Assembly: GCF_963259705.1 (NCBI RefSeq)
Contig: NC_081840.1
Coordinates: forward strand, 145,549,549 to 145,613,548
Direction of reading: 5' to 3'
DNA: 64,000 nt
From: Myotis daubentonii
Taxonomy: Eukaryota; Chordata; Mammalia; Chiroptera; Vespertilionidae
Positions 47,121-60,876 of the stretch are shown here, in pieces. Under the pieces are notes generated by a model. It ran no database searches and was not told the DNA's origin. It saw only the letters and a program-made list of their open reading frames with translations. The position numbers and the translations under genes are program-made. Position 1 is the first letter of the stretch; every line of letters begins with the position of its first letter.

Positions 47121-47290
47121 TAGTTAATAATATCATAATAACTATTATAACATGGTTACTTGACTTATTGAGACAATCACCTTGCAAGGCATATTTACAT
47201 CTAATCACTGTGTTATCAGTACACCTGATACTAATATATTACATGCCAACAATAATTAAAAATAAATTTTAAATAAAGCAAATGTGTCCA

Positions 47291-47618
47291 GAAACAGCTC
47301 TGAACTGTATTTTTATACATTTTACCTCTAGCCTGAAAACCATTTTATACCATAGATAGTAGCAATTAGATATTTTAAAGACAAACTATGGCAGTTAACT
47401 ACTTTATCAAAAGTAGTCTATTCTCACAGCCCTTCATGCTCACATTGTCCTAGGATTCTGACTTTGGGGGAACCAGCACACATCATCACTTTCTAAGAAC
47501 CTTGACGACGCCCTAAGCATTTTTCCTTGCTAACAATATGCCTGCAGTGGCTTGTTTGTAGTGAGGGAGCAAGAAACCCCCGCAGAATGCCTCACATGTA
47601 CGTGTTTCCACTGAACAG
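47291..47618 (+). other. ARHGEF38: 3' end of intron 1
   Basis: Unique-looking sequence up to the acceptor. A pyrimidine-containing stretch 'gtgtttccactgaacag' ends at 47618. Confidence 0.6.
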
Positions 47619-47809
47619 AAAAGATGAGTCCACAGGCCGGGCGTGCGGCGGAGACCCTGACTCAGGAGGAGGAAGAGGAGCTTCAGAAGCGGAGGATGAT
47701 GGTGAGGCGTTCCAAAATCATCGAGGAGCTGGTACAGACGGAAAGGGACTATCTCAAGGACCTAGAGCTGTGCATTAAGGAAGTGGTTCAGCCCTTGAGA
47801 AATAAACAG
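47619..47809 (+). CDS. ARHGEF38: ARHGEF38 coding exon 2 (start of DH domain)
   Basis: A 191-bp exon after a CAG acceptor and before a GTAAATG donor. With the split codon from exon 1 it reads EKMSPQ, then an acidic stretch ([12 protein letters not shown]), then the first DH-domain helix ([19 protein letters not shown]) and VVQPLRNK. The DH domain catalyses GDP release from Rho-family GTPases, and the conserved glutamate of its first helix lies in this exon. The linker is less conserved than the helix, as expected. No frameshift or stop is present. ORFs starting at 47527 and 47624 are extended by intron on one or both sides. Confidence 0.93.
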
Positions 47810-47987
47810 GTAAATGCAACTTTGAACCCCACCGGCCGTCCTAAATAGGATCACCAGCTCCAGAAAATCAAAGCACCCACCTTTATCAGTGGTAGCTTCT
47901 GCCGCAGTGAGGGGGGTGGGGTGGGGAGGATGACGGGCCTTTTGACGGGCCTTTTCCATGGGTCCCCAGGTTTGGGTAGTCGGACGG

Positions 47988-48917
<930 letters not shown>

Positions 48918-48928
48918 CTCACTCAAGG

Positions 48929-49115
48929 ATATTTTTCCATTGATTTTTAGAGATAGTGGAAAGAGAGGGGGGAAAGACACAGAGAAACAGGGATGTGAGA
49001 GGAACATATCAATTGGTATGCAACCTCTATACCTGCTTGTTCTTGCGGGAATCAAACCCGGACCTTTGGGTCTGCAGGCTGACTCTCTATCCATTGAGCC
49101 AAACTGGCTATGGCT
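48929..49115 (-). mobile_element. VES-related SINE
   Basis: Antisense SINE with 'ctctatccattgagccaaac' as the complement of its head. The TTTC tract is joined to its A-rich tail end, so the tract may have grown from that tail. Confidence 0.8.
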
Positions 49116-49236
49116 GGAAATTTCTTACTGGATCCATAAGAGTGGATTAACATTCAAAGTCATGATAGAAATTTGCTCTCTAGTTCCATTGCTAAGTATA
49201 TCAAATAATTTTTGGTGTGTTGTCTTTTATTTAATA

Positions 49237-50766
49237 CTAGAGGCCCAGTGCACAAAAATTTGTGCACTCGGGGGCGGGGGGGGGGGATCCCTCAGCCCAG
49301 CCCGTGCCCTCTCGTAGTCTGGGACACCTCGGGAGATAATGACCTGCTGGCTTAGGCCTGCTCCCGGGTGGCAGAGGGCAGGCCCAATCCCTAGGTGCAG
49401 CCCCTGGTCGGGCTCAGAGCAGGGCCCATCAGGGGGTTGGGGCACCGCCCCCTGTCACACTCAAGGCAGGGTCGATGGGGAGGTTGCGGCGCCACCCCCT
49501 GTCACACACAGAGCAGGGCCCATCAGGGGGTTGGGACGCTGCCCCCTGTCACTCGCAGAGCAGGGCCCATCAGGGGGCTTGGGGCTCCGTACCTTGTCAC
49601 GCACAGAGCAGGATCGATCAGGGGGTTAGGGAGCTCCCCACTGTCATGCACAGAGCAGGGCCCATCAGGGGTTTGGGGAGCTCCCCCCTGTCACTCACAG
49701 AGTAGGGCCGATAGGGGAGTTGGGGCGCCGCACCCTGTCACACTCAGGGCAGGGCCGATGGGGAGGTTATGGCTCTACCCCGTCACACACAGAGCAGGGC
49801 CCGTGGGTGGGGGGGCATTGGGGCGCCGCACCCTGTCACACACAGAGCAGGGCCAATCAGGGGGTTGGGGCGCCACACCCTGTCACACACAGAGCAGGGC
49901 TGATCAGGGGGTTGGGGCACCGCAGCCTGTCACACACAGAGCCACAGGGCGATCAGGGGGTTGGGGAGCTCCCCCCTATCAGGCACAGAGCAGGGCTGAT
50001 TAGGGGGTTGGAGCGCCTTCGCCTGTCACGAACAGAGCAGGGTGGATAGGGAGGTTGTGGCCCCACACCCTGTTACACACAGAGCCGCAGGGCGATCAGG
50101 GTGTTTGGGCACTGCCCCCTGTCACGCTGATCCTGGTGCCGGGAGGCCTTGCGGCTCTGCTGATCCCGGTGCTGGGAGGCATATTACCCTTTTACTATAT
50201 AGGATAGAGGCCTGGTGCACGGGTGGGGGCCGGCTATTTTGCCCTGAAGGGTGTCCAGGATCAGGGTGGGGGTCCCCACTGGGGTGCCTGGCCAGTCTGG
50301 GTGAGGGGCTGAGGGTTGTTTTCAGGCTGGCGGGTGACTGAAGCTCCCAACCGCTCCTTTTTTTCTTTTTTTTTAATTCTGGGCCACCTTTAGCTCTGAG
50401 GCTTGGCTCCAGCTCTAAGGCCTCTGCTGCTGAAAGCAGGTATCTGATTTGTTTGGGTTCTATAATCGAGACACTGTTTCAACTCCAGCTCTGATATCCT
50501 GGCTGGCTGAAAGCAGGTTTCTGGGTTTTGTTTAGCTTCTATATTTTTAACAATGTTTCAAACTGCAAGCTCAGAGGCCAGCAAGGCAGGCAGGGAACTT
50601 TGCAAGCCTCCATCACTGAAGCAAGCAAGCCTCATGTTCGTTTCAAGCTGCCTGGCTGCCGGCCGCCAGCTTAGCTGACAGTTAATTTGCATATCACCCT
50701 GATTAGCCAATGGGAAGGGTAGTGGACATACAGCTAATTACCATGTTTCTCTTTTATTAGATAGGA
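49237..50766 (-). mobile_element. Composite HeliBat-type Helitron with minisatellite
   Basis: On the minus strand it begins with TC at 50766 and ends with CTAG at 49237, inserted between A and T. The internal junction lies at 50204/50205 (minus strand CTCTA|TCC). It has the same architecture as the 6061-7506 composite, in opposite orientation, with a longer minisatellite (49410-50130). Confidence 0.88.
49410..50130. repeat. ~46-bp minisatellite inside the Helitron
   Basis: About 15 imperfect units of the same repeat as at 6765-7335. Frames of up to 202 residues (49395-50003) are the repeat read through. Confidence 0.85.
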
Positions 50767-51827
50767 TAAACTAGCTGCATGTGATGTAACTTCTATTCTG
50801 GCAGATATTAATCAACAATGTTTTCATTTATATATCTCTTAAAAACAATGTTTTCATTTATATATCTCTAAAAATACTAATTTTAAATGTACATGGCATC
50901 AGACTCTACTACTACCTACCCTCCCTATGTTGCAGTCCCACCAGCCACTTCTGTTCTTTGAAAAATTTCGAATGTAGCCCACTGTTCTCTCCCCTCTCCT
51001 CCCCTCTTCTTCTCTCCTCTTTCCCCTCTCCTCTTCTCTCCCCCTCCCCAATAATGCAGACATAAATTTGAGTTGATTTTAATATTCAGGCAAGTGGTCC
51101 ACATAGCCTCCAAGCCTCTCACTCAGTTCCTTGCCTTGCTCATGCCCAGTCATCTTTCCTCAAACCTATCTCACTATGGGGACATACCCCAGAACTGCCA
51201 TTACCAATAACTTCATCTTCTGAATTTCAGGCTTACTGTTTTCCAACCCTCACATTCTCACTCACAGCCCACTCCCACTGGAACTCTCTGAAAAATGTTT
51301 GATGCCACCAGGATCTCCAAGCTATTGATCTGACCACCACCTTCCTTTTCACTAAACCAAGCTCACACTTGGTTTAGTTTTCATGAGTCCTTCATTATAA
51401 TTACTCCTGGCTGATGAACTCAATTCCCTTTTGTCTTTCTCTTTACATTTACATGTCTGAAAAACACTTCATGGAGGTCATTTTTTCTGCCTACCTCACA
51501 TTATTACCCACACGTTTGAACCAATCTCTTAAAATTCATGGCCATTTTCTTCAAGTGAGGCCTCTGGTACGTCTCTGAAAGGATTCTTTCACATCTTCTT
51601 TCTCCTCATACCTCACTCTCCCTTATCTCCTAACTCTCAGTTAACATCCTTTCCCATCATTTTATTGAGAAAATAGACACAATCAGCAAATGCACACACC
51701 CTCAGCACCAAATCTACCACCCTACCTGAATCTCTAGCCACATAACTTGGCTGGTGGTTCCTGCTTCCCATTAAGGATAACCTCTCATCTAACCCAGTGG
51801 ACCTATCCCCTCGGGCTTCCTCTAGGA
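50767..51827. other. Unassigned intronic DNA
   Basis: A duplicated ~30-bp segment ('aacaatgttttcatttatat') occurs at about 50814 and 50844. A CT-rich tract lies at about 50985-51050. No gene was recognised. Confidence 0.35.
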
Positions 51828-52049
51828 CAGTGGTTCTCAACCTTCCTAATGCCGAGACCCTTTAATACAGTTCCTCATGTTGTGGTGACCCCCAATTTCA
51901 TTGTTACAAATTGAACATGATTAAAGCATAGTGATTCATCACAAAAACAATATGTAATTATCTATGTGTTTTCCGATGGTCTTAGGCGACCCCTGTGAAA
52001 GGGTCATTCGACCCCCAAAGGGGTCGCGACCCACAGGTTGAGAACCCTG
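51828..52049 (-). mobile_element. SPIN (hAT) miniature element
   Basis: Ends CAGTGGTTCTCAACC and GAGAACCCTG. Duplications CTCTAGGA (51820-51827) and CTCTAGGC (52050-52057). Confidence 0.92.
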
Positions 52050-52057
52050 CTCTAGGC

Positions 52058-54060
52058 TTTCATGCCTGCAGTGTCCTTTCTCCCCTGCATCAAGGCCTTT
52101 ACCCTCCCTGTTGGATCTTTTTCATCTTCATTATCCGCTCTCATAAAAACAAAAACATAAAAGAATTGTCTGTCTTTTCCCTTTATTTCTTTCTCTTTTA
52201 ACTTGCACATAAAATATTTAATATATATAAAAGCATATGTGACTAAGATGTGTTTATTTCAAAGTAAGCACATTTTACCGAAAATTTGTCCCTGTGATGA
52301 ATCAATGATCAGTATAAAAAAAAGACTAAATATATATAAGGAAAATATTTCTTTTGATTCATAATCTGTTTTTGTTTCAAATTGAATAAGGAGTTTATTT
52401 AGTATAAAAACGTTCTCAATTTTAAACCATCTACTACACAGGTGATTTAAACTGGCCCCATCGATGTAAATGCCATTGCTGAGCTGTGCTCTCCCAGATG
52501 CTCTCTCATTTTTGTTTTTGTTGTTTTTCTTATTTTTTGCTTCCTACATAACTCATAAGCAATCCTCAGAATTGGTGTTTCGGACCATGTAAAATAAAAC
52601 GTTACCATTATGATGACATGTAGTTTATTTAGCATGTTTGACTTTTGCTCTCAGTGCTTTGATTTATAGTTCTCAGAATTCTAACTTATGTTTCCTTTGT
52701 TATTCTATTAAGATTGTCTATATCTTGTTGATTTGTCGTATCTGACACTTCTCTCTGCTTGGCTTTCTACCAATGCTCTGTCCTCCTCATTGCAGAATTA
52801 GCTTCAGTCTAGTAGTCTATTTGTCCCCATCCACTAATGTTGTAATAGCAATTATTTTAAGGTTTCTCAGAGTTCTCACCTCACATCCACTTTCCCCCCA
52901 CTTCTTAATGCTCTTAACCTTTGATTAAGTAAATAAGGGCTCAGGAACTCACATGACTGTTATAAACATTTATACGAGTGCTGAGGTAGTTAATTGATGC
53001 CACCAGATCATGAACTTGACCAGCTCTAAAATGTTCATTAGCTCCTTCATGTCCTCACTTCCCTCCTAACTGTTTAAATACCATGGCCTTTGCACATCGG
53101 CCACCTGTCATCAGTTAGTGTCAACATATATAAATTAACACATACAGTCGTCATGTAACCATGGGAATAATCTGCAAACCATGCTTCGCTAAACCCGAGA
53201 CAACATAAGCAAATATTTTACATGCATAGGTTAGGCTGGGAGAGAGGTTGGAAGTCATCTGATCTGTGCCTTTTCTCTGTGCCTGTCCTTTCTGTTGTTG
53301 AGAAGACTGTCTCAATCCATTGTGTTGCCTCCATATCTTTTCACTCCCAGAAGAAACATCCATTTGTGCAGGTGAAAGTTAGAAGATGGAAGCTGAAAAC
53401 TGAGAAAAGCACTGAGCTTATCTGAGTGAACCTGCATGAAGGGATCAGTGTTCAAATAAATGTCTAGACTCAATGCTTGACTGATAACTGTTCTGTTACA
53501 AACCCTAATCTTAATTCAAGGTTTTCTATAAACAAACCTTCACCTAACTGAAAGCAGGGCCAAGCTCGGCAGTTACAACATCTTTAGTAGCAGCATTGTG
53601 AGACGTTTTGCAAAGAAGGCAAAAGTTTTCCACCACAGTCAGTGTTGAAACATTTAGTGGGAAAACAGGTTCTAGTTATTTGTTATCTGAACAGGGCAAT
53701 AAGAGAGACTACATTTTTGGCAGGAAGTCAAAATAAACAAAAATCATATCAATCTGACAATGGAAAGGGGTTTTATGTGTAAGGAAAAGACCAAAAGCTG
53801 ATTGGAAAAAAAAAAAATAGAGGAATTGGAATTTAAATACATGTGGGTTTTTTTTTCTTTCTTTTAATTTTTTTTTAAATTTCTAAAATTCACATAGCAC
53901 TAAAGTACCAAATATTTCAAGGAGGTGATAGGGTTTTATAGCTGCCCAATTTCCTTCTCCAGAGACAAACACCATTACCAGCTTCTTTTTACCCTTCCTA
54001 GTGTATTCTATGTATAAGTATATATGTTTAGATGCACATTTGGTAGATTTTTATTTATTT
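52058..54060. other. Unassigned intronic DNA
   Basis: No recognisable gene. Some segments (about 53870-54050) look repetitive, but I cannot name a family. Confidence 0.3.
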
Positions 54061-54061
54061 A

Positions 54062-54095
54062 CTAGAGGCCTGGTGCACAAAATTCATTCACTCCC
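54062..54095 (-). mobile_element. Helitron 3' terminus only
   Basis: 'ctagaggcctggtgcacaaa' followed by 'attcattcact' is the Helitron 3' end on the minus strand. The sequence after it is not a Helitron interior I recognise, and no TC end is found nearby. Confidence 0.55.
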
Positions 54096-54544
54096 AGCCC
54101 AGCTCTCATAGTCCCACTTCTCCATAAGAGAAATTCAGACAATGATATGTAATGGAATTCTGCTACTCCCCCTGAACAAAGGACAGAATTACAGTTAAGA
54201 AAGTTCACAGAAATACAAGATAAAAGAATCAAGACAGAAATATTACATCTAGTAATTATTAAAATACGCCCCGCTTTCATTTGTAGGCAGATACGTAGAT
54301 AGATAAATCCAGCTTTTCAAAGCTGTTTATTAAAACTTTGCCTGCTTAACAAATAGAGAAAAACATGGGTGATCAAATACCTTCTGTCACGAATTTTAAA
54401 GTGTCACAGAAAAACCCTTGTCAGAACTGTCTTCTCTGGCTGTCAGCTTCACTAAAAGACTTTTACTATTGTCAGAAATAATAGTCATTCATTTTTGTTT
54501 AATTGACGACTATGCAATTTTTCCCTCTCATTTTTTTTCCAATC

Positions 54545-55612
54545 ACCCGGTTACTCCTTTAGGACTATTTTTTTTAAGTACTTTTAGGTTCACAATAAAG
54601 TTGAGGGGCAAGGTACAGAGATTTTCCATAGACTCCTTGTCCCCACACATGCATAGCCTCCCCTGTTATCAACATCCCCACCAGTGTTAAGTTTGTTACA
54701 ATGGATAAACCTACGTTGACACATCATTATCACCAAAAGTCCATAGGTTCACTCTTGGTAGTGTTCCTTCTGTGGGCTTTGACAAATATATCATAACATG
54801 TCTCCATGGTCATGGTAGCTTCACACCCTCAAAATCCTTTGTGCTGCGCCTGTTCGTTCTTCCCTCCCCACCGACCCCTGACAACCTCTGGTCTTTTCAC
54901 TGTCACCATAGTTTGCCTTTTCTAGACTGTCATATAGTTGGAATTGTAGCCTTCTTTGGCTTCTTTCACTCAGCATTATGCATTTAAGATGTTCTGTGTC
55001 TTTTCATGGATTGATAGCTCAGTTCCTGTTAGTGCTGAAAAATATTCCATTGTCTGGATGTACCACAATTTATCTGTTTACCTACTGAAGGACAGCATGG
55101 TTGCTTCTAAGTTTTGGCAATTATGAATAAAGCTGCTCTAAACAGCCACATGCAGGTTTTTGTGGACATAAGCTCAGTTCATTTGGGTAAAAACCCAGGA
55201 GCACATTTGCTGGATCACATGGTAAGAGTATGTTGTTGTTTTTAAAATGTATTTTCATTGACTTCAGAGCGGAAGGGATAGGGAGGGAGAGAAACATTAA
55301 TGATGAGAGAGAATCATTGATCACCTGCCTCCTGCATGCCCCCACTGGGAATTGAACCGCGACCTCCTGGTTCAAAGGTTGACGCTCAACCACTGAGCCA
55401 TGCTGCCGGGCAAGAGTGTGTTTAGTTTTGTAAGAAGCTGTGAGACTGCTCTCCAAAGTGGCTGTATCGTTTTGCATTCCTACCAGCCATGAATGGACAT
55501 TTTTGTTACTCCACATCCTTGTCAGCATTTGGTGTAGCCGGTGTTCTGGATTTGGGGCATTCTAGATATATTGGTATTTTGTTGTTGTTTTAATTGGCAT
55601 TTCTCAGATGAC
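54545..55612 (-). mobile_element. Old antisense L1 3' end, with VES insertion
   Basis: Matches the 3' UTR and end of ORF2 of older L1 families ('gacaaatatatcataacatg', 'tcttttcatggattgatagc', 'aaaaatattccattgtctgg'). It is interrupted at about 55234-55411. Confidence 0.75.
55234..55411 (-). mobile_element. VES SINE
   Basis: Antisense VES with 'gctcaaccactgagccatgc'. AAGAGTATGTT and AAGAGTGTGTT flank it as imperfect duplications inside the L1. Confidence 0.88.
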
Positions 55613-56808
55613 ATTTTATGTATAAGGATAAAAACTTTTCTTCTCACTCTTTACCTGTTTACTCTCCAAAACTTTCTAATTAATTCCCTTCTTATTGTGA
55701 TTGCCGAGAGGTACATACTACATTTTTAGAATAAAGACATTCATTAGGTTGCTTAGAAGAAACTTTGTAGGTAATCTCCTGTGTATTCTCTTTCTCATGT
55801 GGTTGACAGAATACTAGAAATCTTTCTAGATTCTAAAACAAACCAGGAAAAAGCCAACTAAGTCCCTGTCTCCACTTCCACATTCTACTTACTCCAGTCT
55901 CTTCCCCTGTAGTCAGCACCTCCTGAGGTCAAACCCCTCAGTCCCAGGACTTCACAGACTTCATGAGTGCAGAGATCAAAGCCAGACTGATGATATCAAA
56001 ACAAAAGCTATTGCTAATACAGTTACCACCAGCGCATTAGCTAACACCTCTATCCAAGTGTATTTCTTCTGAGTCATTTGTTGTTCCCCATATCTCAATT
56101 ACAGTTGGCAAGAGTTGCTTCAATTTCTCAGATTTTTCATTACTATAGTGACCAAAATTCCTATTGAGCTCTGCTTTTTTTTTTTTTTTTTTCTGGGCAG
56201 CTTTGGCTGGAAGTTTGGTTTAAATATTAAGTGTATAGTCTCCAGTCCTTTAAAACTACTGATTTTCATGGTTAGTAAGGTCTTATCACATTAAAGAATC
56301 CCATGATCATACGGCAGGTTAGAACTCTATGCAGTTCTTATGTGTTGGAGAGTATAGTTGTAAAATGTTAAATTTAAAAAGAAAAATCACACAAGCAATG
56401 GTGCTTCCAATCACAATATCTCATTTCTAACTAACCTCTTTATTAAGTGCTGACACCAAACCATTGCGCGTCACTTTCCCATTTCCCCTGAGAGGACATT
56501 TCTGTTTTGTCATCTTAGAAGACATGCAGTTTATTGTCAAATTGGATTCACATTTAGTTGGGTATGGAAGTGATGCATCAATATTCTAGCATGTGAAACT
56601 TCTATTTGTGAGTAGCAATCTCTTATCGTTGCTTGTTTAGAAAGACTCAGCTCAAAAACAAAGGGATCTCTTTCTTTTTTTTCACGTTGTATTGCAGTTT
56701 TATGATGAAAACTCTCCTCTGTGTTGTTCTATTTATAAGGACCTCATATGTTCCAGTTTAGAGCAACTTCAGTTTTCTCTAATTTTTATAATCTCTCTCT
56801 CTCTCTCA
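55613..56808. other. Unassigned intronic DNA
   Basis: A poly-T run lies at about 56173-56191. No gene or repeat was recognised. Confidence 0.35.
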
Positions 56809-57280
56809 CTATGGGCCCAGTGCATGAAATTCGTGCATGCGGGGGGGGGGTCCCTCAGCCCAGCTTACACCCTCTCCAAATCAGGACCCCTTGGGGGATG
56901 TCTGGCAGTCGGACATCCCTCTTGCAATCTGAGACCACTGGTTCTTAACCGCTCACCTGCCTGCCTGCTTGCCTGCCTGATCACCCCTAACCACTCTGCC
57001 TGCCTGATGCCCCTAACTGCTTCTCTGCCAGCCTGATTGTCCCTAACTGCTCTCCCCTGCTGGCCTGATCGCCCCTGACCACCTCTGCCTGCTGGCTTGA
57101 TCACCCCTAACTGCTCTCCCCTGCTGGCCTGATTGTCCCTAACCACTCTCCCCTGCCTGCCTGATCACCCCTAACTGCCTCTGCCTTGGCCCCCGCCACT
57201 GTGGCTTTGTCTGGAAGGATGTCCAGAAGACATCCGGTCTATCCAGTCTAATTAGCATATTGCTTTTTTATTAGTATAGA
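56809..57280 (-). mobile_element. Non-autonomous Helitron with tandem internal units
   Basis: 3' end CTATGGGCCCAGTGCATG (CTAG mutated to CTAT) with hairpin ATGAAATTCGTGCAT. The 5' TC end is at 57280. The interior has several ~38-bp units around 'cctgatcacccctaactgc', as in 46619-47120 and 29290-29770. Confidence 0.82.
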
Positions 57281-58485
57281 TTTAGTCCATATCAAAACCT
57301 GCTGGAACAGATGAGAAGATAAGTGAGGTGCTGGAATGCCCAGAGTTGGAAAAGTGAAATGTCATATACGAATCTATTTTAATATTCAGGATAGTGGTGC
57401 CTGTAGCCGACTTGTGCTTATCACTTCCTTCTTGGAACTGAGATGAATAAACCATTATTTTAATTTAGTTTTATTTGTGAAAATAAACAACAAATTTCAG
57501 TGGCTGCAATTATTTTAATGATGCCATAAACCTCTCTAATGGAATGGCAGCTTTCCTCAGCCTTAGAGCAACGTAGCTGTGCAGGGCCAGAAATCTCAGG
57601 CTCCAAAGAATAAATTCTGGGGCAGAAAGTAAGCACATATTGGGGAAACAGGTATTTTTTAATAAGCATTATTTATGGCACTTTAGCTACAGACAAGGTT
57701 CAAGATTGTATGAGTCAATTAATTAATTCATTGTTTGCCATTTAGAGTATATTAACACATGTGAAACTCACCCCTTGCCCTCAAAAGATTATGAATCTCT
57801 AGTTAGAGGTGGCAATGGAAAATGCAAAACAATAATTGTTAGAGCAGAAAATAAGTTCTAAAAGTAGAGTTCACAGAAGGGACAGATCACTTCCAGACAG
57901 ATTAACTAGGCTATATTTCACGAGGAATGATATTTCAGTGGAACACGCAAATGAAAAGATTAAATGTTTGTCAAGTGTCTATTACATGAATGCCTTCTGC
58001 TGAATTCTGTGTGGGAATCAAGGAAATTTATGTCATAGTCCTCCCCTAGAAGAGTTTATAATATGGTCAAGAAAATGACATGTAAACACATAAAAAGCCA
58101 AATAACAATCAAAGATATATTTCAAGGCAATGCTAGAAATGATGGTGACAGAAGGCAGTTCATGATTAGCTATGCTAATTAGTTATGCAGCAAATAATTG
58201 CCTGGCATTAGCAGAATGAGGTATTCACTTCCTGACCTGTTAACAGCATTGGGAAGAACAGCTTTCTTCTCTGTCTTCCATGACTCCATATACACCTGGT
58301 TCCCCTCCAACGGATCTGAGGGCTCCTTCTCAGGCTCCTTCGCTAACTGGTTCTTATCTCTAAACACTCAAGTAGATCCGGGCTCAGTCTGTGGCCCTCT
58401 TCTCTCTTTTGTCTACTACATTCACTCGGTTGATAATCTGATCTGCTTTCATGTCAGTGTGATTCTTTTTAAAATATCAGTCAGT
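57281..58485. other. Unassigned intronic DNA
   Basis: No recognisable gene or repeat. Confidence 0.35.
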
Positions 58486-58700
58486 CCTAGCTGGTTTGGC
58501 TCAGTGGATAGAGCATCAGCCTGCGGATGGAAAGGTTCTGGGTTCAATTACCATCAAGGGCACATGCCAGGGTTGTGGGCTCAATTCCCAGTTGGGAGTG
58601 TGCAGGAAGCAGCTGACCAATGATTCTCTCTCATCATTGATGTTTCCTATCTCTCTTTCCCTCCCCCTTCCTCTCTGAAATCAACAAAAATATATTAAAA
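58486..58700 (+). mobile_element. VES SINE
   Basis: Sense VES from 'cctagctggtttggctcagt' to the A/T-rich tail after 'cttcctctctgaaatcaac'. Confidence 0.92.
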
Positions 58701-58721
58701 TATATTTTCAGATCATGTCCC

Positions 58722-58995
58722 TCTTCCATTTCCTTCCAATGGCTTCTCATCTCACTGTGATTAAAACCTAACATTCTTATGATGATCTATGAGGTCCAGC
58801 ATGAGCTGGCCCCTCCCTCTCTCTGACCTCACCTGGCCTTGTCAGTGTCCCATGAACAAGCCAGGAACACTGCTGATTCAACACCTTTGCTCCGCTGTTT
58901 TCTTTATTTTGACTCCTCTGCCCCCAAAAGGACTTGCCCCTTCACCTCCTTCAAGCCTTTACTCAGTGAAGCATTCCGTGACCTCACTCTATCTT
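58722..58995 (+). mobile_element. L2 LINE fragment
   Basis: The L2-type pattern 'atgaggtccagcatgagctg', 'tcacctccttcaagccttta' is readable. It is diverged. Confidence 0.65.
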
Positions 58996-59388
58996 ATACT
59001 GGCTTGTAAGCAGATCCAGATAAAAGCATTGTAGAGCAAGTCATTTATCTGAGAACTGATCCCCTGGAACAGCTGCAAAGAAATGGGGACATGAGACTGA
59101 GAAGGAAAGAAGACTGTATAGGGTGCATTCATGAGCAGATTACTCCTGTGACCTGAAGGTGATATCTCACTGGGAGCCCTAGGACTCTATACAGAACATA
59201 CCTCTGAGTAGTTCCTCGTGGGGGGGTATTCATCCCCCAATTCCCATTAGACATTGGTTGAGGGATGCTCCAGAAGTGTTCATTCCTGAGACTCTAGACT
59301 GCCCTGTGTGTAGACAGAGTAGGCATCTGTGGTCAGAGAACACCTTTAAATAGAGAATCAAATTTCTTGCAGTAGAAGGCCTTCAGTG
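58996..59388. other. Unassigned intronic DNA
   Basis: No recognisable gene or repeat. Confidence 0.35.
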
Positions 59389-59403
59389 TGCACAGGAACT
59401 TTT

Positions 59404-59620
59404 TTTAAAAAATGTATTTTATTGATTTTTTGCAGAGAGGAAGGGAGAAGGAGAAGGATAGAGAGTTAGAAACATCTATGAGAGAGAAACAGCTGCTTCC
59501 TGCACACTCCCTACTGGGGATGTGCCAGCAACCAAGGTACATACCCTTGACTGGAATCGAACCTGGGACCCTTCAGTCAGCAGGCCGATGCTCTATCCAC
59601 TGAGCCAAACTGGTCAGGGC
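59404..59620 (-). mobile_element. VES SINE
   Basis: Complete antisense VES with perfect 15-bp duplications TGCACAGGAACTTTT at 59389-59403 and 59621-59635. Confidence 0.95.
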
Positions 59621-59635
59621 TGCACAGGAACTTTT

Positions 59636-60876
59636 AGTACCAAAGGGTTGGGGGTGAGCGCTCCCAGTGCTGTAGTTTCCCCCCAATTCCCTCTTCCCCC
59701 TTTCCTGCTGGATATTATCTTTATCACATTTTCACCATATATTTACATACTATGGAATTTACTTATTTATCTCATTTACTTGTCTCCAATATGAAGCACA
59801 AAGTTTTGTCTCATTTTTTTTCACTGCTGTATCTCCAGTCCCCCAGCACCTACTACAGTGCCTGGAACATGAGCAGAAATAACTATCGACTGTTTATGAA
59901 TGGTGGGTAAGTGGTCTGGGAAGTTCGGGAGAAGATATAGGCTTTGCCCCAGGTGAACACTGGTTAGGAAAAGGCAGGGTCAGGACAGCAGTGCAAGAGG
60001 CCAAGAGCAGAGAGCCACAGGAACCAATGTGGTGAGTGAGCTGGCGTGTGGCAAGCCTGAGAGCAAGCCATTCCTTTGGATAGGAGCAGATGGTTCTTAT
60101 AAGAATAAAACAGTTGGAGTAAGACAGGGTCTTGGCCAGACAAAACTGCCAGTATGGGGAATTTGGGGTCTTTTCTGTAGGCAACTGGGAGGAGCTGAAT
60201 GTTTTAAAGGAAGGGAGGTGACCATTGTGTTGTAAGCCCCATAAAGCTTACCTTTTTGGAAAAATGAAAGTATTAGGCAAGCTAACTTGGGGAATAGGGA
60301 ATGAAGATGCACTTAAAAGCCTTTTCAGAGGCACAAAGTGCAACTGGACAGTGTTTCATGGAGCACCAAAAGGGGCTCACTGAATGTTGGAGATTGTGAG
60401 GTTAAACTATCGGTGCCTGAGGTCAGGGTGACAGAGGAGTGAGCTAGAGTGACCCTGAGCTTTGCAGTCTGGAATTTGGTGGCACAGTTAATACATGGAA
60501 TTTCCAACGACGTGCAACTCCCCCCTCCACCCCCCCCCCCCCCCCCACTCCCTGCCTCGCTGCAGGACTCATTCTTGTTTCCATCATTCTGGGCATACCC
60601 TGTGACAGCCAAACTCACTGCGTGTTGACTCTCTTCTGGAACACAGGTGACTTAAGGACACAGGGCTGGCTGGGCACCTTGGGTTCCTAACAAAGAGGTA
60701 GTTTCTCAAAAGTGAGAGAAGTGAGAAATTACAAGCGATTTAAACATGAGGGGACTGGCTCTGATTTCTAAAATCAACACTCTCTCTTGCTTCCTTCCTC
60801 TCTCTGTGCGGTTCTTGGGATTCGGAATGTGGCAAATGCTATGAGGAGCACCCATGAACTTTATGGTGGGGAACTA
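59636..60876. other. Unassigned intronic DNA
   Basis: A poly-C run lies at about 60522-60546. It produces a spurious polyglycine frame on the minus strand. No gene was recognised. Confidence 0.35.

Larger units (their letters stand above)
45043..47274 (+). mobile_element. 5'-truncated sense L1, split by two Helitrons
   Basis: The element starts in ORF2 shortly before a poly-A expansion (45053-45083). It continues through the ORF2 C-terminal region (readable 'ITNYYSAIKKNEILPF') and the 3' UTR to 46237, then resumes after 47120 and ends near 47274. Perfect 16-bp duplications AAAGCAAATGTGTCCA lie at 45027-45042 and 47275-47290. It lies in the same orientation as ARHGEF38. Confidence 0.9.
653..47618 (+). 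other. ARHGEF38: ARHGEF38 intron 1 (~47 kb)
   Basis: The intron opens with GTAACC at 653 and closes with a CAG acceptor at 47616-47618. It is filled with transposable elements, listed separately. No other open reading frame in it resembles a host exon. Confidence 0.85.

Noticed and set aside
49410..50130. Regularly spaced repeats resembling a CRISPR array
   Set aside because: The whole ~46-bp unit is repeated with drift, there are no unique spacers, and it lies in a mammalian Helitron.
60325..60618. Glycine-rich frame on the minus strand
   Set aside because: It is caused by a poly-C run, with no domain or splice context.
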